From contig JAESUZ010001721.1 of the NCBI GenBank assembly GCA_017311185.1, positions 1-64,000 on the forward strand: 64,000 bases of DNA. The letters are read 5' to 3'. Shown one piece after another: positions 22,102 to 33,418 of this stretch. This DNA comes from Proteles cristata cristata (Eukaryota > Chordata > Mammalia > Carnivora > Hyaenidae). Both the position numbers and the translations under genes were made by a program. The stretch's first letter is position 1. Each line of letters begins with the position of its first letter. Under the pieces are notes generated by a model. It did not search any database. It was not told where the DNA came from and saw nothing but the letters and a program-made list of their open reading frames with translations.

Positions 22102-23131
22102 TGAGAACATTGATTTTACTCAAAGATTTCTGGAAAGGGTTAATAATTTAACTTCTAGGTAGCCAAAACCATATTTACATTAAAAGAAACACTGATATAG
22201 TAAGGAGTAGAATACAAATCTTGCATTTTTAAATGTTATACTGACACTTTAAATATTTCAAACTTTAGGTGGCACCTTTGGGCTGTGCCCCTAGGCTCCC
22301 TGAGGGCTGTATTAAATTTTCTAGGCCATGAACTCAATGGAAAAGTTCAGGAGGATTATCTTAGGTGCTTTTTGATTAAAGAAATAATAGTCTAGATATT
22401 TGCATTTTCACTCCACATCCTTGTTTTAAGCAAAGCCTTCTGTGTTTCTTATTTGACAATATGGATATTTTCTTTGGTCTTCTCTAGAGCTATGACCAAA
22501 GGCTCATGTCGGAGAAACCTTGAGTCTAAATAGCTCCTGTGGGCTATAGTCCCAACCTAAGTAATTTTCCATTTCTAATTGGTGGCTGAGAATTCAAGTT
22601 AGAAAAAGCCTAGCAGATGTTATAGTTTTTCCGAAGGATCTACTGTAAAAGTGCTTATTAAGGATTTTAATGTTATACAATTTAAAGTCTTCTTGCTTCT
22701 TACCCTTCATTTGAATACTCTTCCAACAATCTATTAAATAACTACATTTAAACATATTTAAGTGATTCCTAAAATTTTCCAAAGCTATCTACTAAGTAGA
22801 CCTTTAGATTCAAATTGTTACTTTTCTTCAATACTGGATCATAACCATGTGATTATAAACCATTAATTTCTCATGCCTGTAAATTGGAGGAAAAAATGAA
22901 ATAGTGTTACATTTCACAGGTGAAGGTTGAAGTCTGAAAAGTGAAGCTAGGACATCTCATGCTATTAGGAAGATAAGGTTATGCACACAGCATCTGACAA
23001 AAATACAGTGGAAAAACTCCTTAAAATGTACTTTCTTATAGTATTCAGTATATATGATTTGTGAAGACAAGAACTGAAATAAAAATTTTATAAAATTGAG
23101 TCTGGGGATACTCATTCACTGACCAAAATTT
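22102..23131. other. Unique sequence
   Basis: No recognisable repeat, gene or regulatory signature. Confidence 0.5.
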
Positions 23132-23185
23132 GTCGTTTTAAAAAAATATTTATTTATTTATTTTTTAAAATGTTTTATTTATTTC

Positions 23186-23221
<36 letters not shown>

Positions 23222-23583
23222 CGTGAGCAGGGAGGGTCAGAGAGAGAGGGAGTCACAGACTGAAACAGGCTCCAGGCTCTGAGCTGGCAGTCAGCACAGA
23301 GCCCGACGCGGGGCTCGAACCCACGAACCGCGAGATCATGACCTAAGCAAAAGTCGGACGCTTAACCGACTAAGCCACCCAGGCGCCCCAATACTTATTT
23401 ATTTTTGAGAGAGAGAGAGCGAGTGCATGGGCATGGGAGGGGCAGAGAGAGGGAGACACAAGAAGCAGGCTTAAGGTTCTGAGCTGTCAGTGCAGAGCCC
23501 AATGCAGGGCTCAAACTCACAAACTGAGATCATTACCGGAGCCAAAGTTGAATGCTTAACCGACTGAGCCACCCAGGTGCCCC
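23132..23583 (-). mobile_element. Older SINE split by a younger SINE
   Basis: Tail at 23,132-23,156 and body at 23,390-23,583. Outer TSD tgaccaaaattt / tcaccaaaactt (23,120-23,131 and 23,584-23,595). Confidence 0.85.
23157..23389 (-). mobile_element. Young SINE nested in an older SINE tail
   Basis: Near-consensus copy with a long GA tract (23,190-23,217). TSD aatatttattta / aatacttattta (23,145-23,156 and 23,390-23,401). Confidence 0.9.
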
Positions 23584-23595
23584 TCACCAAAACTT

Positions 23596-24180
23596 AAAAG
23601 GTAGATATAGGCTTCAACAAAATCAGACAGCAGTGGAATTTTAGCTCCTTTAATATATCATAAATGGAGTTTTAAAAGTGCAAAGTACATATTAAAACAC
23701 AGTATCTTTCTACCTTGCGTAATCATTTCACTGGGGCCTTGTCTTTAATTGCTGTTTGTATCCAGAAACAAGTGGCTTCTAGCAATATAGAATTATTTGT
23801 CAGAAGTTTCAAGTGAATAGTCAATTATTTTTGAAGAAAAAATTTCAGTATTCATGGCTAGATTACAGACAAGTGAAAAAGCTCCTCAAAGTTATTAATC
23901 TAATAATGCTAACAATCTTCCTTAAACTATTGTTTTTGGTTTAGTTCTTAATCCTTATATTTGCATGTTAAATTTTCTTAAATGGTACATATTTATTTAT
24001 ATATCAATTCCTTATCATAAACTGTTTTCATTGCTTAACCTCTGTTGGCACGAATGTCTGTAACATTCTCTTGGCTCATTTAACCAGAAAAAATCAGCCA
24101 TGATTTTTCTCAAATTGTTGGGAAACCTTAAGGTCATTTCTACATGACGCTGACCAAGAAGTCGTTTTGATCCAGGAGTT
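23596..24180. other. Unique sequence
   Basis: Nothing recognised. Confidence 0.5.
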
Positions 24181-24196
24181 TAAATAAGCATAGTTG

Positions 24197-24416
24197 GGGC
24201 GCCTGGGTGGCTTAGTTGGTTAAGCGTCCGACTTTTGCTTGGGTCATGATCTCACGGTTCGTGAGTTCGAGCCCCGCGTCGGGCTCTGTGCTGACTGCCA
24301 GCTCGGAGCCTGGAGCCTGTTTCAGTCTGTGACTCCCTCTCTCTCTGACACTCCCCTGCTCGCGCTGTCTCTCTCTCTCTCTCTCTCTCCTAGAAATAAA
24401 TAAAACATTAAATAAA
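24197..24416 (+). mobile_element. Young SINE, plus strand, perfect 16-bp TSD
   Basis: Starts at gggcgcctgggtgg. The pol III A-box region is tggcttagttgg and the B-box region is gagttcgagcccc. A CT tract and A-tail follow. Duplication taaataagcatagttg (24,181-24,196 and 24,417-24,432) has no mismatch. Confidence 0.95.
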
Positions 24417-24464
24417 TAAATAAGCATAGTTGGGAAATCATAGATCAATCATCATGTCATCCTC

Positions 24465-24600
24465 TTTCTTACCTGATATAATTGACATATAACATTTTGT
24501 TAGTTTCAGGCATATAACACAATAATTTGATATTTGTATATATTGCAAAATGATCAACACATTAAGTCTAGCTAATAATAATTTTTAAAAATTTTTAAGT
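24465..24600 (-). mobile_element. Old L1 3' UTR fragment
   Basis: 'ataattgacatataacattttg' (split here by wording only) and 'gatatttgtatatattgc' are typical of L1M 3' UTR sequence read on the reverse strand. Confidence 0.6.
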
Positions 24601-24604
24601 ATTC

Positions 24605-25080
24605 ACACTGCCTCCAGAAAAATGTTGCAATTCTTTAGCAGAACATACTCTTCTTATCAAATATCGAGTCTTTGTGTAGCTTTGTAGGCTCATCTTTCAT
24701 CGCCTCTATTTCATACCCAGTGAACCACTCACCCTGAGCATCCTGTTCCCCAGCCTTTCCATGCCATTTCAAGCTTCTGCAGTGATGTTCATCACTCACC
24801 TCTGCCAACAGTACCTTCCCTGTTCCTGTACTTGCCCCTATATAAGCACCAGTCCTCATGGAAATATTTGCCTGACATTAATAGGCAGAACGATAGTTTC
24901 CCTCTTCTGTGCCAGGTGTCTTACTACCTACCATTAGCACTATATTCATTGCGAATTACAATAATTATATATGTATTTACATACCTTTAGATAGACGGTT
25001 GGACTGTGAAGTCAGGGATTTTGTGTTTACCTTTTTTTTCTACAACCTCAGTGCTTCTGTCTTTGAGACATGTGATACAG
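24605..25080. other. Unique sequence
   Basis: No feature recognised. Confidence 0.5.
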
Positions 25081-25084
25081 GATT

Positions 25085-25530
25085 AATTTTTTTACAGCAT
25101 TTTATTCTAAAAATATGCAAAAATATATATAAAAGATAAAAAGTTGATATAATTATCACATATACCCACAACTTACATTCAGTAATTTTTCCAATTGTTT
25201 TATCTATTATCACCTATAACTTTCTGTTTATCTTGATATATATGCACATGTATATATGTATACATATATTTATTTTTATTAGAACCACTAACAAATAAGT
25301 TGTAGATATCATGACACTTTATTTATAAATACTTTAATTAGTATTTCCTAAAATAAAGACTTTTCTCCACAAACCCAAATCATTATTACAGTTAACAAAA
25401 ATAACATAATTTCCTAATATCATCTAACACTCAGTCCATAATTAAAATTTCCTTAGTTGGTCCAAGAACTTGAGAGTGTTTTTAACCAGCTTATTACTAA
25501 ATTTTTGATCAAATAAATGAATCCTGAAAC
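25085..25530. mobile_element. Probable ancient repeat, L1M 3' UTR-like
   Basis: Segments such as 'gtagatatcatgacacttta' and 'ataatttcctaatatcatct' recall a widespread old mammalian repeat. Family and strand are uncertain. Confidence 0.4.
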
Positions 25531-26374
25531 CCAGTATTGGCACAGCTTGAATGTTTTTTTAGGGAGAGAAATATGGAATGCATATTTGATATTTGAAATT
25601 CTGTTTTTTGAAATGTCAGATTAAAGCTGATAGTTATGGCAATTGGCATGAAGCATGTAGGATTCAGATTATAATTGAAAGAGCTTAATTAAAACAGAGC
25701 AATATAGCTGCATTGGCACTTATTGCAGCAACAGAAAAGCCTTTGAAGGTAGCCCTAAAAGAGAGAATGGCATGAATCAGTCCTGGTAGTTATAAAGGCT
25801 AAAGGCATAAAGGCATCTGCTGCTATTGTAATGATCTAAGGGCAATAGAAGGTCATTGAGTTTAGACATCATCTAGCTAAGCCATTCTTCTTTAATGCGG
25901 TACCATAAAATTTCCTGGTTGTATATAAATTGTGGCAGCACATGCAAAGTCTCAGGTCATTTTGTACCATTGGCTTACCTAAAATTGCTTACTGCAGTCC
26001 TACATTCTAGATCATTGCCATTTACTGACGACTGAAGAAAAATTTTTGAGAGGTCCATGCATAAAGTGCTGTGTAGCTTTTATTAAGGGAAGCTTCCGTC
26101 TTGTTCGCAGAATTTTCCATTCCGGCCCCTCCATAGCCTTTGCTATCATCAGCAGATGCTCTTGGTGATTCTTCCTTTGTGATTTTTCTTACTGCTCTGA
26201 TTCAAGGTGGAAATTGCCATCACATGGTAACCCTGCTAGAGGAAAGTACCTCATTAGCAATATTTTCCACAGACACCAAGATAGAATAAAGGAAAATCAG
26301 AACAATATAGTACCAAAGATCAGTAGTGAAACTGCATGATTTAAAGAATAAAATAGCTCAGGATGTGAAAGAAT
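25531..26374. other. Unique sequence
   Basis: No feature recognised. Confidence 0.5.
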
Positions 26375-26510
26375 TAACCTTCTGGTGATGACTTTGGAAA
26401 AATCACTTCTCTACCCTTCAGTTTCCTCATCTGTTATACGGAAACAAAACACTCATATATCCCAGAGTGATTATAAGGAAGAAATGGATGACACCTATCT
26501 ATGAGTGTTC
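26375..26510 (+). mobile_element. MIR fragment
   Basis: 'gatgactttggaaaaatcac' followed by 'ttcagtttcctcatctgtta' and 'agtgattataaggaagaaat' follow the MIR core and 3' order. Confidence 0.75.
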
Positions 26511-26537
26511 TTCAAACTAAAGCAGCTCCACATTATG

Positions 26538-26538
26538 T

Positions 26539-26575
<37 letters not shown>

Positions 26576-26592
26576 CATATACACACACACAA
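26538..26592. repeat. (AC)n / (AT)n microsatellite
   Basis: About 30 nt of AC repeat, then atatatacatatacacacacac. Confidence 0.9.
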
Positions 26593-26599
26593 AATATTA

Positions 26600-27589
26600 T
26601 CAACTTATTTTTAGAGATTAAGAGTCTTGTTTACATCTGATCAATTATAGTCCTTAGGTGTGAAAAGGAGTCTGGCTTGTTCCCTTTAAAAATGTTTATG
26701 TGAACATGTTTAACAGCCTCAGCAGTTTTATTTTGGAAACTCTTAAGGGGAGGTAAGCAAGTGATGACATTTCTCCATATATTTTCTTGAATCATGGGCC
26801 TTGGGTAATCTAAATTATCAGAAAGTATAGTTTATTTTCTAGTTGTTAGGAGTATTGTGCTCAAAGAAAATCCATCTGTTTCAAATCAAAGCACATACTT
26901 TAAGCTGTGGGGACAGAGGGACATTGGTTTTATTTTTAGTCTGTGTGCCCAGATCTCTGCTGAGAAGATCCCCTAGGTAGCATTTGCTTGGATGCTTTCA
27001 CAGGACTTTTTATTCATTTCTGCAATGGATTGGCTACTCACTGCTCTATACTAAGAACAGCATAGGTTCTAGAAAGAGAGCCATTATGCACGGTTCTAAA
27101 CCCCCAAACTGGATAAAACTGGATATTACTGATTCAGCACACAATTAATGGCTTTCTGTATGAAGATAATAGGGATAGGTGCCATGTAAAGATGATAAGA
27201 CAGACACAGGCCCTGCCCTTCAAAGGTCTGTAGTTTAGTGGGAGAGTTAGCTGAATACATGGATAAATGTAAAGCATGACATTTTGTGAAGAGAGGTTTA
27301 AATCAAGTTCTTTCAAAGAGAAATTCTCATAATTTTTGCTTCCTACTAGGAGTTGAAAAATTCTCTTCAGCTAGCCCTGATCCTCTTCTTACTGTCCTAA
27401 ATGTAAATTCTTCTGAAGGGATGTGCTATACAGAGAAAACCTGTTTCCTGTCCCCTTACTGGAGGCTCAAACCACTTGTGCTAGCTTTTGGCATAGGAGA
27501 GCACGTAGAGGCATAACGAAGAGAGAATTTAGAACAGAGCTCACTCTTTGGAACAGCAGTTTGGAAGGATGTGGTGATGAGTGTAGGCA
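26600..27589. other. Mostly unique sequence, possible L2 scrap
   Basis: No gene found. A short segment at 27,165-27,275 (acaggccctgcccttcaaag) resembles reverse-strand L2, with low certainty. Confidence 0.4.
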
Positions 27590-27845
27590 AGGATATATAT
27601 TGAGTGCCACTTTACGCCAGATACTAAGCTGTTTATCCTGGGTGAGGGAAGAGAAAAATGTTTACACAGCGCTATACAGTGTTTTACTAAAGTTGGCAGT
27701 ATTACTTAGATTTTAGACATAAAGGAAGCAGAGATTCATTGAGAGAAGGTTACCTGCCCAATATCTCACAATTAAAAATTGTGCAAATTACTTTTGAAGC
27801 AGATCTCTGGGACTCCAACAGTTCTACTCTATCTTTCTTCTTGGC
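27590..27845 (-). mobile_element. MIR-like element, reverse
   Basis: Order matches reverse MIR: 'attgagtgccactttacgcc', then 'gagaaggttacctgcccaat' and a trailing 'gaagcagatctctgggactc'. Diverged. Confidence 0.6.
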
Positions 27846-28184
27846 ATATGACTGAAGACCAGAGTAATAATAGAGTGGAAAGAGCAAAGAATGAGGACTC
27901 CCAGGGACTAGTGAAGCCCACCTGTTAGGAAGTCCAGAGTGAAAGTTCTGAAAACGTAGCTAAGCCAACAAAGTTGGGGGTACCTGGAACCCAGATAGTA
28001 TACTGCAAACTATATTTGTATATTTTTAGTAGACTTATTATTGTGGTAGGTAGAACAGAAATATAAATGTTTATGTACAAATGTCTTAATGAATAATAAG
28101 CATCAAAAAACCAAAATATACAAGGCTTTTAAAGGAGTCTGAGGTGTTTTTTTAAGCTCAAAGTCACGGTAAATGGTTTTGTTG

Positions 28185-28690
28185 TCTGATGGTTAATTTT
28201 ATTTGTCAACTTGACTGGGCTAAGGGATGCCCTGATAGCTGGTAAGACATTGTTTTTAGGTGTGTCTGCGGAAGAGACTAGCATTTGAGTTGGTAGACTG
28301 AGTAAAGCAGATCACCCTTACTGATGTGAGTGGGCATCATTTAATACACTGAGGGCCTGCAGAGAACAAATGGACAGAAGAAGGGTAAATTCCTTGTCTC
28401 TGCTTAAGCTGAGACATCCTTTTTCTCCTGCCTTTTGACATTGGTGCCCCCGGTTCCCAGGCTTTCAGACTCAGAGAGGGATGTGCACCCTTAGCTTTCC
28501 AGTCTTTTGCCCTTCAGACTCAGACTGAATCAACCTGCTGGCCCTCCTGGTTCTCCAGTTTGTAGATGGCAGATCTTGGGACTTAACCTTCATTACCATA
28601 TGAGCCAATTTCCTCTAAAATAGATCTCTATGTATTCCAATGTTTTGGCTTCTCTGGAGAACCAGCTGATAAAGCCAGGATCCTTTAATT
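28185..28690 (+). mobile_element. Ancient mammalian interspersed repeat, family not assigned
   Basis: The start 'ggttaattttatttgtcaac' with 'ttgactgggctaagggatgc', then 'ggtagactgagtaaagcaga' and 'tctctggagaaccagctgat' at the end, belong to a repeat found across placental mammals. I recognise the pattern but cannot name the family. Confidence 0.6.
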
Positions 28691-29279
28691 GGCCTTATAC
28701 TGGATTTCATGTCATATATCCTTCATGTGAATCTTAAATTTGTCCTTGTCATATACCTTTTCGTAATTACCTGCCTCTATGAAATGACTAGGTTAAACTA
28801 GATCAGTGGTTTTTGTTTTAAGTTCATGTCATGACCATTGCTTGACTCAATGAAGCAGAAAATAACAAAATGCATGTCTTTAAAAACTTTCATTTTTGTA
28901 TTTCACTTCTATGGTATTTTGCTGAATATATATAAAATGGATTGCTGAGGGGGATGGGAAGATATTTTTAAACACTCTGCCTTATGTCATCATCACGATT
29001 GTTGCCAGCTCCAAAATAGCTCTGCTCTATCTTTTCCTGAAAATCCAAGGATCCCTTTTCAGACCATATTTTCCTCCTGTCTCTTACATTGCTGGGAATG
29101 CCAGCCTTGTGAAATACCTTTGCCTGCTTCCATGTTCTGCTTTTGTTTGTAAATTTCCCAGTCTTCTGCCTTCTTTCTTAACTTCTCTTCCTGCCCCCAA
29201 CCGTGATGCTTCCTGGAGCTTTGCTCTCAAGTATCTGCAACTGAAACCCTGTTCAAAAGAAACTCATGCTCAGAATCTC
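28691..29279. other. Unique sequence
   Basis: Nothing recognised. Confidence 0.5.
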
Positions 29280-30570
29280 AACTGTTATACCTAAATTTGA
29301 GACCTGAAACCAGAACACTAACAGAAAGCATAAGCAATAAATGGCCTTAGCAACATATTTACGGATATGTCTCCTGAAGCAAGGGAAACAAAAGCAGAAA
29401 TGAACTATTGAGACTACACCAAAATAAACAGCTTCTGCACAGCAAAGGAAACAATCAACATAATGAAAAGGCAACCTACGGAATGGGAGAAGAAACTTGC
29501 AAATGATATACCCGATAAAGTGTTAATATCCAAAATATGTAAGGAACTTATACAGCTCAATATAAAAAGTCCCTAAATAATCTGATTAAAGAATTCAAAG
29601 AGTACCTGAACATTTTTACAAAAAAGATATACAAATGGCCAACAGACCATGAAGAGATGCTCAACATCATTATTCATCAGAGGAATGCAAATCAAAACCA
29701 CAATGAGCTATCACCTCATTTCTTTCAGAATGACTAGTATTAAAAACACGAGAAATAACAAGTGTTGGTGAGGATGTGGAGAAAAGGGAATCCCTGTGCA
29801 ATGTTGATGGAACATAAATTAGTGGCAAGCGCTGTGGAAAACATTATGGAGGTTCCTCAAAAAGTTAAAAATAGAAATGCCATGTGATCCAGTAATTTCA
29901 TTACTGAGTATTTACCCAGAGAAAATGAAGACACCAATTCAAAAAGAAATATGCATCCCTATGTTTATTGCAGTATTGTTTACAATAGTCAAGATCTGGA
30001 AGCAACCTAAGCAATCATCTAACCTATAGCAATCATCTATAGATAGATGAATGGATAAAGAAGATGTTATGTATATGTAATGAAATATTACTTGGCCATA
30101 AAAAGAATGAAATCTTGCCATTTGCAACAACATGGATTGACCTATAGTGTTTTATGCTAAATGAAATAAGGCAAACAGAGAAAGACAAATACAGTGTGAT
30201 TTCACTTGCATGTGGAATCTAAAATGCCAAACGAAGAACAAACAAAAAACCAGATTCTTAAATACAGAGAACCAACTGGTGGTTGTCAGAGGGCAGCTGG
30301 ATGAGGGGACAGGTGAAATAGGTAAAGGGATTAAGAGACATAAAGTTCCATTTATAAAATAAGTAAGTCATGGAGATGAAAGAGTGCAGCACAGGATATA
30401 CAGTCAATAATATTGTACTAAAGTTTATATGGATCAGCTGGTGACCATGCTTAGCGTGGTGAGCACTAAGTAAAGTATAGAATTGTCAAATCACTATGTT
30501 GTACATCTGAAACTAATATAACATTGTCAACTATACTTTAATAATAAATTTCAGGAAAAGGAAAAAAAAG
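29280..30570 (+). mobile_element. 5'-truncated old L1, plus strand
   Basis: Covers the ORF2 C-terminal region (for example 29,440-29,560 and 29,755-29,960), the 3' UTR ending 'atctgaaactaatataacat' and an A-rich tail at about 30,550-30,570. Many stops and no intact frame. Confidence 0.85.
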
Positions 30571-30864
30571 AAACGAATCCATTAAACTACCTTTTGCTCA
30601 CCTAAAGTCTTTGGTCACAAGCCTTCAAAATTTCTTCCCAGATGTGTCAGTGTCACTGCAGATTGAATTTCTCATTCTTCACCTGAAGTATCTTCTTTTC
30701 TTTACAGGTTCAATTTTAAAATTATAACTTAGAGATGCTGATTTTCTTTTTGGGAGAAGGGTCACCTGAGTTGTTCTTAGTTTTCCAAATATCAGGCAGA
30801 TAGACACCTGGTGGAAGATTATAAGTGGCCTTTTTTATTCACCTGTTTTTGGTACGTGAAGGCT

Positions 30865-31060
30865 TAGCTCAGTGACTCTCCAAGTGTAGTATTTGGACTA
30901 GTGATATTAGCATTATGTGAGGACTTGTTAGTATTATAAATTCAATACCTTGCCTAGACTTATTGGATCAGAGAATGGTGGTGGGGCCAAGCAACCTGCT
31001 TTTAATAAGCTCTCTAGATATTTCAGATGGATACAACCTGAGTTTTGATAACAACTGCTT
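30865..31060 (+). mobile_element. MER5A-like hAT DNA transposon fossil
   Basis: 'cagtgactctccaagtgtag' at the start, 'gaggacttgttagtattata' and 'tggtggggccaagcaacctg' in the middle: the order of the non-autonomous hAT-Charlie element MER5A. Confidence 0.65.
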
Positions 31061-31264
31061 CATTCCCTTTAGTATACAGAAATAGTGCTGTGCCACTTGC
31101 ATAAAAAGCCTAGTGCTAGTCTTGTGGAAAAGAAGTTCTGAGATACACTACCTGCACCTTCTGAGACCCAAATTTAGAGGAGCATGACAGAGGTGGAGAT
31201 TATATGAGAAACTATGATTACTTTGTAGAACATTTGGGCTGGTGTTTTATTGTCAACACAAGTT

Positions 31265-31745
31265 TTTTAAAAATTTATAATAGTTTTATTGAGATACAAT
31301 TCACATATCACTGTGAAGAAAATTAAAGACAGTGCAGGTGATAAAAACCTTATTTAACAAATAAGTGGGCAATCTCTATTTCCAAGGGTCTGGGAAGCAA
31401 AATGGGTAGAAGACAGGGGACAAGGCATAAAGAACAAGGAAGTGACAAATAGGTAGTGAATTAGAAATAAGGAAATAGGTACTGAGCCCAGAGTTGGGTT
31501 GGTATTTAGGGATTGGCTGACTGTGTATACTGTGCTTCTGGTCAAGAAGAGTATTTATACAGACATGAAAGTTATCTAAGTTTTGGTCTTTTGATGTGAC
31601 ACCCCAGACAATCTTCACTTAGAAGAGCCTAGAAATTTATTTCAGTACTGTGAAATTTACCCTCTTAAAGTACATAATTCATGATTTTTAGTATATTCAT
31701 AACATTGTACAACCATCATTACCCTATAAAAAGATTATAGAAGCT
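31265..31745 (-). mobile_element. Old L1 3' UTR fragment, split by an insertion
   Basis: 'ttattgagatacaattcaca' at left and 'tgtgaaatttaccctcttaa' plus 'aacattgtacaaccatcatt' at right are the L1M 3' region on the reverse strand. They are separated by about 326 bp of foreign sequence. Confidence 0.65.
31318..31643. mobile_element. Unidentified insertion in L1, possibly LTR-like
   Basis: Interrupts the L1 between similar flanks (cactgtgaa at 31,309-31,317 and tactgtgaa near 31,645-31,653). On the minus strand it has GTATAAATAC as a possible TATA box. No family recognised. Confidence 0.4.
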
Positions 31746-31749
31746 GACT

Positions 31750-32160
31750 TTGGCAAAGTATGTGAAATGATACGAGAAGTTTGCTCAAGCCAGAATCTCT
31801 AACCCATCACGGAGTTTTGGTAAACAGTGACTGTACATATGCATATCAGCTAGGTGCACTGTGGATACAGAACTCAGGAGAAGCACCTCACACCTGGGAC
31901 TGGCAGGAAAAGAACCTTACAGCAGAGCAACTAGTGGGTTCCAGAAAACTACTTAGGACCAGCCTTCAACAGAAATCAACAGTGAGTGTCAGGGTTTGAT
32001 TATATCTGTTTACCAAAGGCAGATCTGATTGATATGTGTCATCCTGGCATAATTATTAATCTCATGCCCTTTCACTCACCAAAGTGTACTAGTATAGATG
32101 ATAAATCATATGATCACCTTAATTAGGCTTCTAGTTCTCTGTTGGGAGATAATTTCTCTC
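31750..32160. other. Unique sequence
   Basis: Nothing recognised. Confidence 0.5.
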
Positions 32161-32166
32161 TGACAC

Positions 32167-32193
32167 TCTGATATATATATATATCAGACATTC

Positions 32194-32246
<53 letters not shown>
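32167..32246. repeat. AT palindrome followed by (TG)n microsatellite
   Basis: 32,167-32,188 is a perfect 22-nt palindrome with a TA core and tctga ends. A TG repeat of about 45 nt lies at 32,200-32,246. Confidence 0.9.
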
Positions 32247-32247
<1 letters not shown>

Positions 32248-32249
32248 GG

Positions 32250-32704
32250 CCTTCTTTAGATTTTTAAGTAGTTTTCTGAAATAGTTTTACCATTTTACCT
32301 TCTACCATGAATGTATGAGCATTTCAGTTGTTCATATTCTTACCAACACTTGGTATTATCAATCCTTTAAATTTTAGCTTTTTTGGTGGTAGTGTTGAAA
32401 CTCCACAATTCTTTTTTTAATTTTAATTTTTAACATTTATTCATTTTTGAGAGACACAGAGAGACAGCATGAGTGGAGAAAGAGGGAGACACAAAATCTG
32501 TCAGCACAGAGCCCGACTTGGGGTTCAAACTGCAGGATCATGACCTGAGCTGAAATCAGATGCTTAACCAACAGAGCTACCCAGGCGCCCCCAAAACTCC
32601 AGAGTTCTTAATGCTGAGCACTTTATTTATTTCACACTCAGACTCTGTTTAAATTGTTTAAAATAACATTTAATCTTGCCAACATTTGACATTTGTGACA
32701 TTTT
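32250..32704 (-). mobile_element. Old L1 ORF2 fragment, reverse
   Basis: 'atgagcatttcagttgttca' and 'cttaccaacacttggtatta' match the reverse strand of the L1 ORF2 C-terminal region. Interrupted by a SINE. Confidence 0.55.
32414..32593 (-). mobile_element. SINE, older copy
   Basis: Shortened GA region, head ccaggcgccccc. TSD aaactccacaattctt / aaactccagagttctt (32,398-32,413 and 32,594-32,609). Confidence 0.88.
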
Positions 32705-32733
32705 TGGATTCAAAATGTCACAAATGTCAAATG
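32683..32733. repeat. Perfect 22-bp inverted repeat with 7-nt loop
   Basis: Arms 32,683-32,704 and 32,712-32,733 are exact complements, loop tggattc. The right arm runs into plus-strand L1; the left arm reads as the same L1 segment in reverse. Confidence 0.95.
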
Positions 32734-32935
32734 CTGGTGCGGATGTGGAACAAGGGAAACTCCCAGTCATTGCTGGTGGGAATGTGAAGTGGTACAGCCA
32801 ATGTGAAGGACAGTTGACAATTTTTTACAAAGCTAAACATAGTTTTATTATAGAATTCATCAATAATACTCCTATGTATTTACTCAACTGAGCTGAAAAC
32901 TTACATTCAAATAAAAACCCATGCACACATCCAAA
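32712..32935 (+). mobile_element. Short L1 ORF2 fragment, plus strand
   Basis: 'tgctggtgcggatgtggaac', then 'gctggtgggaatgtgaagtg' and an A-rich end are the L1 ORF2 C-terminal region in sense orientation. About 220 bp with A/AT-rich tail. Confidence 0.75.
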
Positions 32936-33046
32936 AAAATAATAAAAAAATTAAATTTAAATATCTAAAATTTATACCCTATATTTTCAAATGAAAATAA
33001 AATCTGGGTCTGTAAAAGTTAGAATTATTTCATACACAATATTTAT

Positions 33047-33179
33047 GGGAGAGAATCCCAAGTAGGCTCCACACTCAGAATGGAACCTGACATGGGGCTC
33101 AATCCCACAACCCTGGGATCATGACCTGAGCTGAAATCAAAAGTCTGGCACTCAACCGATTGAGCCACCCAGGGATCCT
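33047..33179 (-). mobile_element. SINE fragment without tail
   Basis: Begins inside the body (gagagaatcccaagtaggct) and ends at the head (gagccacccagggatcc). The poly-T tail and GA tract are missing. Confidence 0.8.
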
Positions 33180-33249
33180 GTATGTGTTTTCTGAAATAGT
33201 GGCATTAGATTACATCATTTCTAAAATATCTAATACTTTTTAAGTCTTT

Positions 33250-33272
33250 GTGTGTGTGTGTGTGTGTGTATA
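33250..33272. repeat. (TG)n microsatellite
   Basis: About 22 nt of TG repeat. Confidence 0.85.
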
Positions 33273-33354
33273 CAAAATATATATTTTTTGAATTCATACA
33301 TGGTGTTTTTCCGAATTTCTTAGTCTTTCTAGACATTAAATTGTCAAATCAAAG

Positions 33355-33418
33355 GGGAGCCTGGGTGGCTCAGTCAGTAGACTGAATATAAGAATAAGAA
33401 TATAAGAATAAGAATATA
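33355..33418 (+). repeat. SINE head stub plus 14-bp tandem repeat
   Basis: ggggagcctgggtggctcag (33,355-33,374) is the SINE head, which stops after about 25 nt. It is followed by about 2.5 copies of gaatataagaataa (33,383-33,418). Confidence 0.7.

Noticed and set aside
24197..24290. tRNA gene
   Set aside because: The tRNA-like head belongs to the SINE; it does not fold as an intact tRNA and has the SINE body and tail.
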